64,000 bases of DNA from Acidobacteriota bacterium (GCA_021789895.1 JAJYIU010000004.1:62001-126000), one strand, 5' to 3'. Shown: positions 34,828-44,895, counted from the stretch's first letter. Numbers and translations are program-made. The notes: generated by a model from the letters alone, not told the origin.

Positions 34828-37800
34828 TTAGGGCAGCCGGATGGGTGCGATCCCGGCCGCCTGCAGCTTCCGGTTCAGGGCCGGCAATTGTGCTTTCAGC
34901 CCTTGCCATTTACCCAGCAGCATGGCCAGCCGGCGCTCGCGCCGCCCAGCGGCGGCGGCCTGCTCGGCCGTCGGCGCGACGTCGGCGGCTTGCAGGCTGC
35001 CCATCAGGCCGCCCAACTGGAATTGCATCGCGGTTAAGGTGGTCGGCGGGCCGGCGCCAAACAGCATTTGCATCAGGCTCATGCGGCTGCCGGTCAGCGC
35101 CGTCGCCTGCCGTCGGATATTTTGCACCGCCTGTCCCAGCGCGCCCTGGCGTGCGTTCGGCGGCAGCTTCTTCAGCGCCGCCCGCAGCGCGAGCAGTTGG
35201 CGCACCGCCGGCTGCAGTTTTTGCAGGCCGCGATACATCGCCATCGAGAGCCGGAATTGTTCCGCCAGCCCCGCCGCCGGCGTCTTCACCCGCGGATCCA
35301 TGCGCAAAACCAGCGGCTGGCTGTAGCTCTGTCCATCCACCGTCAGCCGCACCGTGTAGCGGCCCGGCTGGGCATAAGGCGAGGTATAGGCCGGCGGGGT
35401 GTCGTGCGGAATCGCCTGCATGGGATAGTGCGGCGGCCCCGGCAGCGGGGTGTAATGCAGATCCCAGATGAAACGGTGCAAGCCGGCCGCGGCCGAGAGC
35501 TTTTGCGGCGGCCGCACCCAGTAGGCGGGGATGTTCAGCTTTGCCGGGTTGATCTGACGCAGCGGCGCGTTGCTGGCATATTGCCGCACCCGTTGTCCGG
35601 CGGCGGTGTAAATGCCGAGCGTGACCGGGCCGCGCGCCGGCCGGCCCAGGTAGTAATTGATCACCGCGCCGTCGGGCGGATTCTGCCCCGCCGGAGTGTC
35701 GGGCGGCAGCGGGGTGTCGGAGTTGGTATCCCAGCGCACGCGCCAGGCCGGCTCGGGGCGCAACAGGCGCGCTGCGGCCGCCAGCATCCCCGCCTGGATC
35801 TGGCGGAGCGGGGTGATGTCGTCGAGTATCCAGAAGCCGCGGCCGTGGGTGGCGGCGGCCAGATCGTCGCCTTTCACGATCAGATCGCGAATCGAGCTGG
35901 CGGGCATATTCAGCCGCAGCGATTGCCAGTGGTTGCCGTCGTTGAAGGAGACATAGACCTGCCGCTCGGTGCCGCAAAAGAGCAGCCCTGGGCGCTGCGG
36001 GTCTTCCCGCACCACGTTCACCGGTGCCTCCGGGGGCAGTCCGTTGACGATTTCCTGCCAGGTGCGGCCGCCGTCGTGGGTGCGGTAAATGTGCGGCCGC
36101 AGGTCGTCCAGCCGGAACGCATTGATCGCGGCGTAGGCGGTCTGGGGGCTGAAGTGGCCGGCATCGAGCGCGGCGACCTTGGCCCAGGGCCGCAGTTGCG
36201 GCGGGGTGACATTGCTCCAGGTCCGGCCGCCGTCGCGGGTGACCTGAATCTGCCCGTCGTCGGCCCCCGCCCAGATCAGGTTAACGTTGCGCGGCGAGGG
36301 CGAAAGGGCGTACACCACGCCGCGCCGGGCCGGCTTGGCGGAGCGCCGGTTGCGGTACACGCCGACGCTGGCCGGCACCGCCCAGGTCGCGCGGGTCAGG
36401 TCGGGGCTGATCCGCCGCCAGCTATGCCCCAGGTTGGCGCTTTCCCAGACTACGTTCGTGCCGTAGAAGAGCAGGTGCGGATTGACCGGCGAAAAGGCGA
36501 TCGGCGCGGTGCGCACCACGCGGTTGTATGGGCCGCGGCTCAGCTGCGGTGCAATGTCGGCCGCCTGTGCCGTCTGCCGGTTATAGAGCGTCAGCTTGCC
36601 GCCCACGATCAGGTTGGGGTTGAGCGGATCGGGCACGATGTCGGCGTACTCTTCCGCGCCCACCGGATGCCAGTCGCGGAACGTGATTTCGCCGTCGTTG
36701 CCGCGCGAAGCGATGCAGACCGAGCCGCTGTCCTGCTGCCCGCTGCAAAGATGGTAGGGAAAAGCGTTGTCGGCGGCGACATGGTAGAGCTGCGCCGTCG
36801 GCTGGTTGTACCACGACGACCAGCTCTGCCCGCCGTTGACCGTGACCAGCGCGCCCTGGTCGCTCGAGAGCAGCATGATGCGCGGGTGGTTGGGGTTGAT
36901 CCAGAGGTGCTGGTAATCGTCGCCGCCGGGCGCGCCGCGCAGCGCGCTCCAGGTCTGGCCGCCGTCCACCGATTTCCAGGTCACGATGCTGTCGCTATAG
37001 ACCACGTCCGGATTTTTCGGGTCCACCGCCAGCAGCGCCAGGTCGCCGCCGCCAATGCGCTCCGCCGGGCGGGGATCGCGGGTGATCTGGCGGAAGCTTT
37101 GCCCGCCGTCGTCGGAGCGGTAAATGCCCAGCCCGCGCGGCAACGAGGCCACCGAGACGTAGAGCCGGCTGGGACGGCTGGGCGCGATCGCCACCGCGAC
37201 CTGCACCACCCGCCGGGGCAGCCCCCGGGTCAGCTTCTGCCAGTGATCGCCGCCGTCGGTGGATTGGAACAGCCCGCCGTGGGTCCCCTGCCAGGCCCCG
37301 TTTTCCCACGGGCCTTCCCGCGCTTCCCACAGCCCGGCATAGACGATTTGCGGGTTTTGCGGATCAATCTCGACGTCCGAGCCGCCGGTGTTGTCGTTGA
37401 CGTAGAGCACCTTCTGCCAGGTGCGCCCGCCGTCGGTGGTGCGAAAGATGCCGCGCTGGGGGTTGGGTCCGTAAGGATGCCCCAGCGCCGCCACGAAGAC
37501 GCGGTCGGGGTTGGCCGGGTCCACCGCGATTTGCGGAATCTGCTCGGTATCGGCCAGGCCGATGCGCTTCCAGGTCTGGCCGCCGTCGGTGGATTTGTAC
37601 ATGCCGTCGCCCACCGACAGGTCGGGACGGTGCAGCCCTTCGCCGCTGCCGACGTAAATGATATTGGGATTGGAGGGCGCCACCGCGATCGCGCCAATCG
37701 AGCCGGTAGGCTCGCGATCGAAAATCGGCGTCCAGGTATGGCCGTAATCGGTGGTCTTCCAGACGCCGCCATTGACTGCGCCGATGTAGAAGACATTGGG

Positions 37801-37986
37801 CTGGCCGGGCACGCCGCAGCCGGCGCGGGTGCGGCCGCCGCGGTAGGGCCCGATCGAGCGCCAGCGCAGGGCGCGGAAAAAGCCGGCGGGATAGCCCTGC
37901 GCGGCGGCGGGCAGCGCCAGGCCGGCGGCCAGGGCTAGATTAATGAAGCTAAGAACAGTCAGGCGGCGAAGCGAGTGAGTCACCAT
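34828..37986 (-). CDS. Large secreted BNR/Asp-box beta-propeller protein (sortilin-like)
   Basis: 1052 residues with a signal peptide (LTVLSFINLALAAGLALPAAAQ), start supported by AGGGAGAG upstream. The N-terminal ~700 residues carry many Asp-box repeats (S-x-D-x-G-x-T-W): 'KTTDYGHTWTP', 'KSTDGGQTWKRIG', 'RTTDGGRTWQKV', 'QSTDGGDHWQKL', 'RSDDGGQSFRQI', 'KSVDGGQTWSAL', 'VTRDGGRTWSNV', 'RTHDGGRTWQEI'. The last ~300 residues form a beta region plus helices. This is the VPS10/sortilin-like 'glycosyl hydrolase' type expanded in Acidobacteriota; I see no sialidase active-site set, so an enzymatic role is unproved. Confidence 0.88.
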   Translation of the reverse strand: MVTHSLRRLTVLSFINLALAAGLALPAAAQGYPAGFFRALRWRSIGPYRGGRTRAGCGVPGQPNVFYIGAVNGGVWKTTDYGHTWTPIFDREPTGSIGAIAVAPSNPNIIYVGSGEGLHRPDLSVGDGMYKSTDGGQTWKRIGLADTEQIPQIAVDPANPDRVFVAALGHPYGPNPQRGIFRTTDGGRTWQKVLYVNDNTGGSDVEIDPQNPQIVYAGLWEAREGPWENGAWQGTHGGLFQSTDGGDHWQKLTRGLPRRVVQVAVAIAPSRPSRLYVSVASLPRGLGIYRSDDGGQSFRQITRDPRPAERIGGGDLALLAVDPKNPDVVYSDSIVTWKSVDGGQTWSALRGAPGGDDYQHLWINPNHPRIMLLSSDQGALVTVNGGQSWSSWYNQPTAQLYHVAADNAFPYHLCSGQQDSGSVCIASRGNDGEITFRDWHPVGAEEYADIVPDPLNPNLIVGGKLTLYNRQTAQAADIAPQLSRGPYNRVVRTAPIAFSPVNPHLLFYGTNVVWESANLGHSWRRISPDLTRATWAVPASVGVYRNRRSAKPARRGVVYALSPSPRNVNLIWAGADDGQIQVTRDGGRTWSNVTPPQLRPWAKVAALDAGHFSPQTAYAAINAFRLDDLRPHIYRTHDGGRTWQEIVNGLPPEAPVNVVREDPQRPGLLFCGTERQVYVSFNDGNHWQSLRLNMPASSIRDLIVKGDDLAAATHGRGFWILDDITPLRQIQAGMLAAAARLLRPEPAWRVRWDTNSDTPLPPDTPAGQNPPDGAVINYYLGRPARGPVTLGIYTAAGQRVRQYASNAPLRQINPAKLNIPAYWVRPPQKLSAAAGLHRFIWDLHYTPLPGPPHYPMQAIPHDTPPAYTSPYAQPGRYTVRLTVDGQSYSQPLVLRMDPRVKTPAAGLAEQFRLSMAMYRGLQKLQPAVRQLLALRAALKKLPPNARQGALGQAVQNIRRQATALTGSRMSLMQMLFGAGPPTTLTAMQFQLGGLMGSLQAADVAPTAEQAAAAGRRERRLAMLLGKWQGLKAQLPALNRKLQAAGIAPIRLP

Positions 37987-38449
37987 CGTTCTCTCCCTGC
38001 AAGAGTCTAGCCGACCGGACGCGTCCGGCTCAAATCCCCCGGGTTGGGTCCATGCCGCTTCGCGCAGCCGATGGCGGTGAATGCCGGCCCTCGCCGCCTG
38101 CCTCCTCCCGCCCGTTGCGCGGCGCAGGAGAACCCGATCGCGGCGTTGCGGTCATGGGGCGGCGTTTACTTTCGAGCAGTCGGGCATATGAGATCAGCGT
38201 GTACGATCCGTTCACGTTCGGCGCCTTCGTTGATCAAGATTCATTCGGCTGGGATAACTTATTTAATGCTGCGTGAGCATTTTGAATTATTTCCTTGGAC
38301 AACCACAGTGGTGATTTCGCCAGGGCTCTCTAATTTTCGGACAAGCGTCCGCCCAACATCTTTGGCAAGCTCAAATGCGAACTAGCACACGGTCAAGCTG
38401 CGGAAATGAAAGTTGAAAAATAGCATGCGCGGCCAGGCCAGGGCCGCGG
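37987..38449. other. Intergenic region, 463 bp, partly AT-rich
   Basis: No gene seen. About 38200-38400 is less GC-rich than the flanks, with a frame on either strand that I cannot assign ('LAKDVGRTLVRKLESPG' on the minus strand), which may be a small fossil. The promoter of the BNR gene should lie near 38000. Confidence 0.4.
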
Positions 38450-41029
38450 CTATTTTTTCAGCCAGGGCTGGGGCGGCTGATACATCGCCGGATTGACTGC
38501 CACTTCCGCCACGCCCGGCGCCAGCTTGACCGCCTCGCTGGCCAGTTCCAGCCGCGCCGGCGCCACGCCCGCCCCGGAAGCCAGCAGCCGAATCGTGCCG
38601 GCCTGGCCGCGGACGGTCTGCACGATCGCCTGGCAAAGCCCGTTGAACGCCCGCCGCGAGTTGCCCTTGTCGGCTTCGTGGCTGCTGGGATCGCCATTGC
38701 CCACGCCGATCAGCCGCCCCGGGCCTTCGACCGCGAACACGATGGGCGTGTCGGCGGTCGGCGCCGACCGCCCCTGCGCGTCCCGCACCTCGACCGTCAC
38801 CATCGCCACATCCTGGCCGTCGGCCGCCAGCCGCGGCCGGTCGGGCAGGAGCGCCAGCCGCGCCGGCGCGCCCGCGGTCTCGCGCCGGGCGGTCAGCACC
38901 AGCTTGCCGCCGCGGTAGCCGCGCGCTTCAATCGCGCCCGGCTCGTAGTTGACCGTCCACTGCAGGTGGGCATCGCGCTGGACTGTCTGCCGGCCCAGGC
39001 TGCGCCCGTTCAGCAGCAGCTCGACGGCATCCAGGTTCGAGTAGGCCCAGACCTGGATCGGCCCGCCGCTCCAGTTCCAGTGCGGGAACAGGTGCAGCAC
39101 CGGTTCGGCTTGCCACCAGGCGCGGTAGTAATAAAAGTTGTCTTTGGCGAAGCCGCAGGTGTCGAGAATGCCGAAATGCGAGTTGATGCAGGGCCAGCCG
39201 TAGGGGGTGGGCTCGCCGCGATAGTCGAAGCCGGTCCAGGCGAAGCCCCCGGCCAGGAACCGCCGGGCGTCGTAAAAACTCCACCAGCTCTCGGCCCGTT
39301 CCGCCCAGGGCGGCCGGTTCACGTCGTAGGCGCTGACGTAGCCGCGCGCCGGATCGTTGGCATAAATGCCGCGAGTGGAAACCGTGCTGGCGGTTTCCGA
39401 ACCGAGCGAGGGCTGGCGGGGAAACTTCCGATGGAACTCGTCAATGTGCGGCAGATTGTAGTTGAAGCCCTGTATGTCGAGCACCGCCGAGATGCCGTGC
39501 CCCCAGCCGCCGTTCATTGCCGCGGTGGTCGGCCGGCTGGGATCCAGCCGCCGCACCAGCCGCTTCATCGCGGCCACCACCCGCGCCCCCAGCGGCGTGC
39601 CTTGAATCGGCTCTTCGTTGCCCAGCGACCAGAGAATCACCGAGGGGCGGTTGCGGTCGCGCCGCACCAGCCGTTCCAGTTGGCTCAAGCCTTCTGGCGA
39701 GGACGACATCATGCGGGTCTCGTCCATCACCACCATCCCCAGCCGGTCGCAGGCGTCCAGCAGCGCCGGCGTGGGAGGGTTATGCGAGGTGCGGTAGGCG
39801 TTCGCGCCCATCGCCTTCAGCCGCTCGATGCGGAAATACTGCACCCGGTCCGGCAGCGCCGAGCCCACCCCGGCGTGGTCCTGGTGATTGCAGGTGCCCT
39901 GCAGCTTTACCGGCTTGCCGTTCAGGAAAAATCCCCGCCGGGCATCGAAGCGCAGGGTGCGGACGCCGAAGACGGTCTCGTAGCGGTCCACGATCGCGCC
40001 GCCCGATTCGATTGCGGTCTCCAGCCGGTACAGATACGGACGCTCGACCGACCACAGCTCCGGCCGGGGCAGCGGCACGCTCTGCTTCGCCTGCCGCCGG
40101 CTCCAGGGCTGCAGCGCCAGCGCCGCCGGCGCGGCTTGCGCCACGACCTGGCCCGCGGCGTCCAGAATGCGGGAATGCACCCGGCAGGTGGCGGCCGCAT
40201 CGGCATCGTTCTCCACTTCGGTCGAGAGCGTGAGCTCGGCCGCTCCCCGCCGGACTGCCGTCCGCACGTACGTGCCATCGGGGGCGGTGTGCACCGGCGA
40301 GGTCTTGGTCAGCCATACGTGCCGGTAAATGCCGGCGCCTTCGTAAAACCAGCCCTCGTTCAGGCTCGCATCCACCCGCACCGCCAGCGCGCTGGGCCGG
40401 CCATAGTACACGAAATCGGTGATATCGAAGCGGAACGGCGCGTAGCCGGAAAGATTGCGGCCGAGATAGCAGCCGTTCAGCAGCACCATGGCATCGCGAA
40501 AAACGCCGTCGAATTCGAGCGCGATGCGCTTGCCGCGGTCGGCGGCGGGAATCTCGAATACCCGCCGGTACCAGCCCACGCTGGTTTCCGGATATTTTCT
40601 GCCCAGCGGCTTGCAGCCGTGCTGATAAAGCTTGGGATCGTTATGAAAGGGCAATTCCACCGCCCAGTCGTGCGGCAGGTCGAGCAGCCGCCAGCCGCGG
40701 TCGTTAAACTGCGCATACGCGACCGGTGACACCAGATTGGTCTTGAAAAAGGTGTGCTCGTTGGTGCCGAAGTTGAAATCGCGCGTTTCGTCATCGGTGT
40801 TGCCCAGGTGAAAACGCCAGCCCAGATCAAACAGCAGCCGCTCGCGCGGCGCCAGATCGGCGGGGACAGGCCGCGCATAGGCCAGCGCCGAATCCGCCGC
40901 CGGCGCGGCCGCCGGCTCTGCCGGCCAGGCTGCTTCTTCCCGCTCCGCCGCCGCGCCCGGCAGGATCCCGCCCGCCACCGTGGCCGCCAGACTGCTTTGT
41001 AACAGGCTGCGTCGTGTCATCAGACTCAT
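38450..41029 (-). CDS. GH2-family glycoside hydrolase (beta-galactosidase-like), Tat-exported
   Basis: 859 residues. The start (MSLMTRRSLLQSSLAATVAG) carries a twin-arginine motif. Order: GH2 sugar-binding domain ('WRLLDLPHDWAVELPF', 'VGWYRRVFEIP', 'GIYRHVWLTK'), Ig-like domain, TIM barrel ('QGTCNHQDHAGVGSA', 'GANAYRTSHNPP') with acid/base Glu in SLGNEEP (about residue 469) and nucleophile Glu in LGSETAS (about 544), then two beta domains (DUF4982 and Ig-like, 'VAMVTVEVRDAQGR'). Substrate could be beta-galactoside or a related sugar. Export implies use of plant or microbial polysaccharide fragments. Confidence 0.9.
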   Translation of the reverse strand: MSLMTRRSLLQSSLAATVAGGILPGAAAEREEAAWPAEPAAAPAADSALAYARPVPADLAPRERLLFDLGWRFHLGNTDDETRDFNFGTNEHTFFKTNLVSPVAYAQFNDRGWRLLDLPHDWAVELPFHNDPKLYQHGCKPLGRKYPETSVGWYRRVFEIPAADRGKRIALEFDGVFRDAMVLLNGCYLGRNLSGYAPFRFDITDFVYYGRPSALAVRVDASLNEGWFYEGAGIYRHVWLTKTSPVHTAPDGTYVRTAVRRGAAELTLSTEVENDADAAATCRVHSRILDAAGQVVAQAAPAALALQPWSRRQAKQSVPLPRPELWSVERPYLYRLETAIESGGAIVDRYETVFGVRTLRFDARRGFFLNGKPVKLQGTCNHQDHAGVGSALPDRVQYFRIERLKAMGANAYRTSHNPPTPALLDACDRLGMVVMDETRMMSSSPEGLSQLERLVRRDRNRPSVILWSLGNEEPIQGTPLGARVVAAMKRLVRRLDPSRPTTAAMNGGWGHGISAVLDIQGFNYNLPHIDEFHRKFPRQPSLGSETASTVSTRGIYANDPARGYVSAYDVNRPPWAERAESWWSFYDARRFLAGGFAWTGFDYRGEPTPYGWPCINSHFGILDTCGFAKDNFYYYRAWWQAEPVLHLFPHWNWSGGPIQVWAYSNLDAVELLLNGRSLGRQTVQRDAHLQWTVNYEPGAIEARGYRGGKLVLTARRETAGAPARLALLPDRPRLAADGQDVAMVTVEVRDAQGRSAPTADTPIVFAVEGPGRLIGVGNGDPSSHEADKGNSRRAFNGLCQAIVQTVRGQAGTIRLLASGAGVAPARLELASEAVKLAPGVAEVAVNPAMYQPPQPWLKK

Positions 41030-41326
41030 AGAGCTGCCCTTCTCCTGATAGAGATAGCCAAGAAGCCAGTAAACAAAATCTGCGTCCGGAACGCAAGCCG
41101 GACGGCGAAGCGCGCAAAGTAAATCTTTATAAATTACCTGCTTGATTCAAACGGGGGCTTCCCTGCCGCCCCTGGTTTTATTTCCACTTTCCTGCCACCC
41201 CGCGGTGAACCTGTGCTATGGGTCTGGCGTCCAACCGATTGAGGTCGGTTCCGCTGCCGCATGGCTGGAGCTTATATCCATGCCGGTTGAGCGCCGCCGC
41301 GCAGCGTGAAGAAAAGGAGATTGACC
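41030..41326. other. Divergent promoter region, 297 bp
   Basis: Between the GH2 gene (leftward) and the SPW gene (rightward). An AT-rich patch near 41118-41140 (TAAATCTTTATAAATTACC) is a candidate promoter. Nothing else is recognised. Confidence 0.4.
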
Positions 41327-41704
41327 ATGACTGTACGCTCCGGAAAACTCAGCCTGTTGAGCATCATCTCGCTGCTGGGCGGCTTGTGGATGATCATTTG
41401 TCCATTCGCCATCGGCGCCAGCACGGGCGCGCGCTGGGATGGCGTCATCTTCGGCGTGCTGGTTGCGATCTTCGCCATCGGACGGCTGGCCAGCCCCGCG
41501 GCGCGAGCCTTGAGCTGGGTCAATTTTGCCTTCGGTATCTGGCTCCTGATCTCGCCTTGGGTGTTGGGCTTCCCTGGCAGCGGCATTCGCTGGAACGATA
41601 CCATCACCGGATTGATCATTTTGATCTGTTCCGGGTTGGCGGCGACGGATAAGGGAATGGTCGCCACTGCCGGCGGCGAAACCGGATTCCGGAAAGTTGC
41701 ATAA
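41327..41704 (+). CDS. SPW-repeat membrane protein
   Basis: 125 residues. The ATG at 41327 follows AAAAGGAGA at correct spacing; an upstream GTG is in frame. Two tandem halves each contain two hydrophobic helices; the second half shows the SPW motif (LLISPWVLGFPGSG) and the first a degenerate version (MIICPFAIGAS). This fits the SPW-repeat family (PF03779), small integral membrane proteins of unknown function. Next gene starts less than 100 bp later on the same strand. Confidence 0.85.
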   Translation: MTVRSGKLSLLSIISLLGGLWMIICPFAIGASTGARWDGVIFGVLVAIFAIGRLASPAARALSWVNFAFGIWLLISPWVLGFPGSGIRWNDTITGLIILICSGLAATDKGMVATAGGETGFRKVA

Positions 41705-41778
41705 ACCCCTTCCCGGAGTAACATCAGCGCTCGCGGTGGGCTGGCGCGTTCGTTGGGAGCGCGGCGCCCTCCTCGGTA

Positions 41779-42354
41779 CTGCGCTACCGTATAGAGGTCA
41801 GCCTGGCCGCGGCTAACAAAATCATCAACTTCACTGCCAGAATCCCCGACGTCATCTGGGCGCCGGCCTGGGAAGCGGTCCTGGTCGCGGTCGCCGGCGG
41901 ATTCAGCCTGGCTCTACACCAGACGTGGTTATTCAGCAGCCTGGGGCCGACCGCGTACGAACTGGCCGAGCATCCACAGCGCCCCAGTTCCCGCCCGCTC
42001 GCCATCGTGATCGGGCATTTCAGCGCACTGGCCCTGGCCTTAGCCAGCGTAGCGCTGTGCGGCGCATGGAATGCCCCCTCCGTGAATGCCACCCACGGGC
42101 TGGAGGCGGTGCGTTTCGCCGCCAGTCTGCTGGCGGTGGTCGCCACCGCTGCGCTCAACCTTTTCCTGCGCACCGCCCAGCCGGCCAGCCTGGCCACCGC
42201 ACTGTTGATTACCTTGGGCGCCTTTCAAAGTGGAAAGGGCGCGCTCGATATCGCGGTGGGGGTGCTGATGATTGCGCTGCTGGGCATTCCCTTGCGGCAC
42301 CTCGGAGTTCGGCGCCGCCAGGCGGGAGCGAAAGAGCCGCTGCCGCCGGCTTGA
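41779..42354 (+). CDS. HPP-like integral membrane protein; no standard start codon
   Basis: The frame is open from 41722 to 42354 and reads RYRIEVSLAANKIINF, 'VIWAPAWEAVLVAVAGGFSL', 'LFSSLGPTAYELAEHPQRPS', 'LAIVIGHFSALALALASVAL', 'LITLGAFQSGKGALDIAVGV'. The SLGPTAY...P...RPxxxxxGH pattern and four to five helices fit HPP-family membrane proteins. No ATG, GTG or TTG precedes the conserved part; the only GTG (42007) lies in the middle of it. The CTG at 41779 is my tentative start, and it has no well-placed ribosome-binding site. It may be a gene damaged at its 5' end. Confidence 0.5.
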   Translation: MRYRIEVSLAAANKIINFTARIPDVIWAPAWEAVLVAVAGGFSLALHQTWLFSSLGPTAYELAEHPQRPSSRPLAIVIGHFSALALALASVALCGAWNAPSVNATHGLEAVRFAASLLAVVATAALNLFLRTAQPASLATALLITLGAFQSGKGALDIAVGVLMIALLGIPLRHLGVRRRQAGAKEPLPPA

Positions 42355-42416
42355 AATATCATGCTGCCGGTTGCATCGGCCATAAAGAACTCGCCGCCGC
42401 TTTCGGCGCGCGGCGT

Positions 42417-43433
42417 TTACTGTTGCGGCTGAATTACATGCGCGGCAAAAAACTGCAGCAGGCGGTTTTCCGCCCAATACGCGTCTTCCGCCCCGTTTGC
42501 CGGCTGCATGAAGCCGCAGTGGCCGCCGTGCCGCGGCGCGAGCAAGGTCAGGGCCGGGTTGGCCGCAATCCGCCGCCGCGATTCCTCCGTCAGCACGATG
42601 AAGGGATCGTCTTCGGCGTGGATGATCAGCGCCGGCGCGGCGATGCGCTCAAGCACGCGCGCGGCGCTGGCGCGATCGTAGTAATCCGCTGCTCCGGCGT
42701 AGCCCATGTGCGGCGCGGTGACCCGATCGTCAAAATCCCGGATCGAGCGGATGGATTCGAGCCGCGGCATGCGGTAAAGTTGCGGATGCCGCGCCGCCCG
42801 GGCGCGGGCCTTGCGCCGCAGCCGGCGCAGGAAACGCCATTCGTAAACCCGGTTGGCCGGCCGGTGCAGCGCGTCGGCCGAAGGCGCCAGGTCGAGGCAG
42901 GCGCTTACCACCCCGGCCGCCAGCAGCCCGCGTATGCCTTCTGCGCCGCGCTCGCCCAGCAGTTTTAAAACCGTATTGCCGCCCATCGAATAGCCGGCGA
43001 GAAACAAGCCGGCGACTCCCGGCCGCGCCGCCGTCCACTCCGCCGCCCGCAGCAGGTCCTGGCTCAGGCCGGAGTTGTAGAGCGTGCGGCAGCGCGCGTC
43101 GGACGCGCCGCAGCCGCGCACGTTCATGCGCACCGCATGCCAGCCGCGCGCCAGGGCCTTGGCCGCCAGGCTTTGCATGTAGCCCACCCGGCTGTCGCCT
43201 TCGAGGCCGTGCAGCAGCAACAGCGCCGGCGCCGGAGCGGCCTGCCAATTGCACTCCAGCAGCAACTCGACCCCTTCCTCGGCCGCCAGCCAATGCGCTT
43301 CCGGCGCGGGCGGCTGCAGCCGGCGCGGACGCAGATAGGAATAAATGGTGTTGATGTGGCCGTGCCGCAGCCAGCGCGGCGGCAGGTAAGGCGGCAAAAT
43401 CGGCTCGATCCTGGGTTCCAGCTCGATTTTCAT
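42417..43433 (-). CDS. YheT-like alpha/beta hydrolase
   Basis: 338 residues, alpha/beta-hydrolase fold of the COG0429 (YheT) group. Opening 'LPPRWLRHGHINTIYSYL' is typical of this group (sites up to GH-QT). Oxyanion strand 'ALLLLHGLEGDS', nucleophile Ser in LAGYSMGGN, catalytic Asp in HAEDDPFIV, catalytic His in RHGGHCGF. Members are predicted esterases with broad substrate range. Expressed alone on the minus strand; it diverges from bioA with about 115 bp between them. Confidence 0.9.
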   Translation of the reverse strand: MKIELEPRIEPILPPYLPPRWLRHGHINTIYSYLRPRRLQPPAPEAHWLAAEEGVELLLECNWQAAPAPALLLLHGLEGDSRVGYMQSLAAKALARGWHAVRMNVRGCGASDARCRTLYNSGLSQDLLRAAEWTAARPGVAGLFLAGYSMGGNTVLKLLGERGAEGIRGLLAAGVVSACLDLAPSADALHRPANRVYEWRFLRRLRRKARARAARHPQLYRMPRLESIRSIRDFDDRVTAPHMGYAGAADYYDRASAARVLERIAAPALIIHAEDDPFIVLTEESRRRIAANPALTLLAPRHGGHCGFMQPANGAEDAYWAENRLLQFFAAHVIQPQQ

Positions 43434-43549
43434 GGCGCAGTTTTCAGTTTAGCCGCCTGCAGCCGCTTTTCTCCGCATCCGCCGCTGCGCCCGGCCGGCC
43501 CTGCCAGTTTGCGCACAAAGCCGGGCCGGGATTGCGCCATCATAAATCC

Positions 43550-44884
43550 ATGCCGGCGCAAAACGTCGCGGATTCCACCCTCGCCTGGGATGCGAGTGCC
43601 GTCTGGCACCCCTACACGCAGATGCTGACCGCGCCTCCGCCGCTGGCCATCGCCCGCGGCGAGGGCGCCTGGCTGGTGGCGGAAGATGGCCGGCGTTATC
43701 TCGACGCCATCTCCTCCTGGTGGGTCACGCTGCATGGCCATGCCGAGCCGCGCATCGCCGCCGCGATTGCCCGCCAGGCGGCGGAACTGGAGCAGGTGAT
43801 CTTTGCCGGCTGCACCCACCGCCCGGCTGCCGCGCTGGCCGAGCGCCTGCGCCGGCGGCTGCCGGCCGGGCTGGAACGCCTGTTTTTTTCCGATAATGGC
43901 TCGACCGCCGTCGAGGTGGCGATCAAGCTGGCTTTGCAGTACTGGCATAACCTCGGCTACCCGCAACGCCGAAAAATTGTCGCCCTGGAGCATGCCTACC
44001 ATGGCGATACCTTTGCCGCCATGGCGGCCGGCGCGCCTTCGCCTTTCACCGCCGCCTTCGCCGCCTGGAGCCTGCCGGTCGAGCGCGCCCCCGCGGCCTA
44101 TTGCTATCGCTGCCCGCTCGGTCTGCGGCGCGACGCCTGCTCGATTGACTGCCTTTCCGGCCTGGAAGCCCTGCTGGCCGCCGATGCCGGAGAGGAAATT
44201 GCCGCCGTGCTGGTCGAGCCGCTGCTGCAGGGCGCCGGCGGCATGATCGTGCATCCGGTGGAATTTTTGCAGGGCGTGCGCCGGCTCTGCGACCGCTATG
44301 GCGTGCCGCTCATCGCCGATGAGGTGCTGACCGGTTTCGGACGCCCCGGCAAGATGTTTGCCTGCGAGCTGGCCGGCGTCGCGCCTGACCTGATCTGCCT
44401 TTCCAAGGGATTGACCGGCGGCTTTCTGCCCCTGGCCGTCACCGCCGCGACCGCCCGGATCTACCAAGCTTTTCTCAGCCGCGATCGCCGGAAAACTTTC
44501 TTCCACGGCCATTCCTTCACCGCCAACCCGCTCGGCTGCGCCGCCGCCCTGGCCAGCCTCGAAATCTTCGAGAGCGAGCCGGTCTTCGAGCGCATCGCGC
44601 GCATCGCCGCGGTGCATGCCGAACGCTTGCCCGCCCTGGCCGCCCATCCCCGCGTCGGCGACGCCCGCCAACTGGGCACGGTTGCGGCCATCGAGCTGGC
44701 CGAAGGCGCGGGCGATTACCTGGCCGGCATCGGGCCCCGGCTGCAGGCGTTTTATCTCGAACGCGGCGTGCTGCTGCGCCCGCTCGGCGGCGTGATCTAC
44801 GTCCTGCCGCCGTATTGCATACAACCCGGAGAACTGCATCGCGTCTGGGATGTCGTCGCCGAATCGCTCGACCGGATCATCTGA
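43550..44884 (+). CDS. bioA: Adenosylmethionine-8-amino-7-oxononanoate aminotransferase
   Basis: 444 residues from ATG 43550; a TTG 18 bases earlier is in frame. BioA uses S-adenosylmethionine to aminate 8-amino-7-oxononanoate's precursor (KAPA) to DAPA in biotin synthesis. Landmarks: 'WHPYTQM' (family signature at the N-terminus), 'DAISSWWVTLHGHAEP', 'FFSDNGSTAVEVAIKLALQY', 'LEHAYHGDTFAAM', 'PLIADEVLTGFGRPGK' and the PLP lysine in CLSKGLTGG. The WHPYTQ and SSWW motifs separate it from other class-III aminotransferases. No other bio gene is in the window. Confidence 0.93.
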   Translation: MPAQNVADSTLAWDASAVWHPYTQMLTAPPPLAIARGEGAWLVAEDGRRYLDAISSWWVTLHGHAEPRIAAAIARQAAELEQVIFAGCTHRPAAALAERLRRRLPAGLERLFFSDNGSTAVEVAIKLALQYWHNLGYPQRRKIVALEHAYHGDTFAAMAAGAPSPFTAAFAAWSLPVERAPAAYCYRCPLGLRRDACSIDCLSGLEALLAADAGEEIAAVLVEPLLQGAGGMIVHPVEFLQGVRRLCDRYGVPLIADEVLTGFGRPGKMFACELAGVAPDLICLSKGLTGGFLPLAVTAATARIYQAFLSRDRRKTFFHGHSFTANPLGCAAALASLEIFESEPVFERIARIAAVHAERLPALAAHPRVGDARQLGTVAAIELAEGAGDYLAGIGPRLQAFYLERGVLLRPLGGVIYVLPPYCIQPGELHRVWDVVAESLDRII

Positions 44885-44895
44885 CGCCGGCCGGC

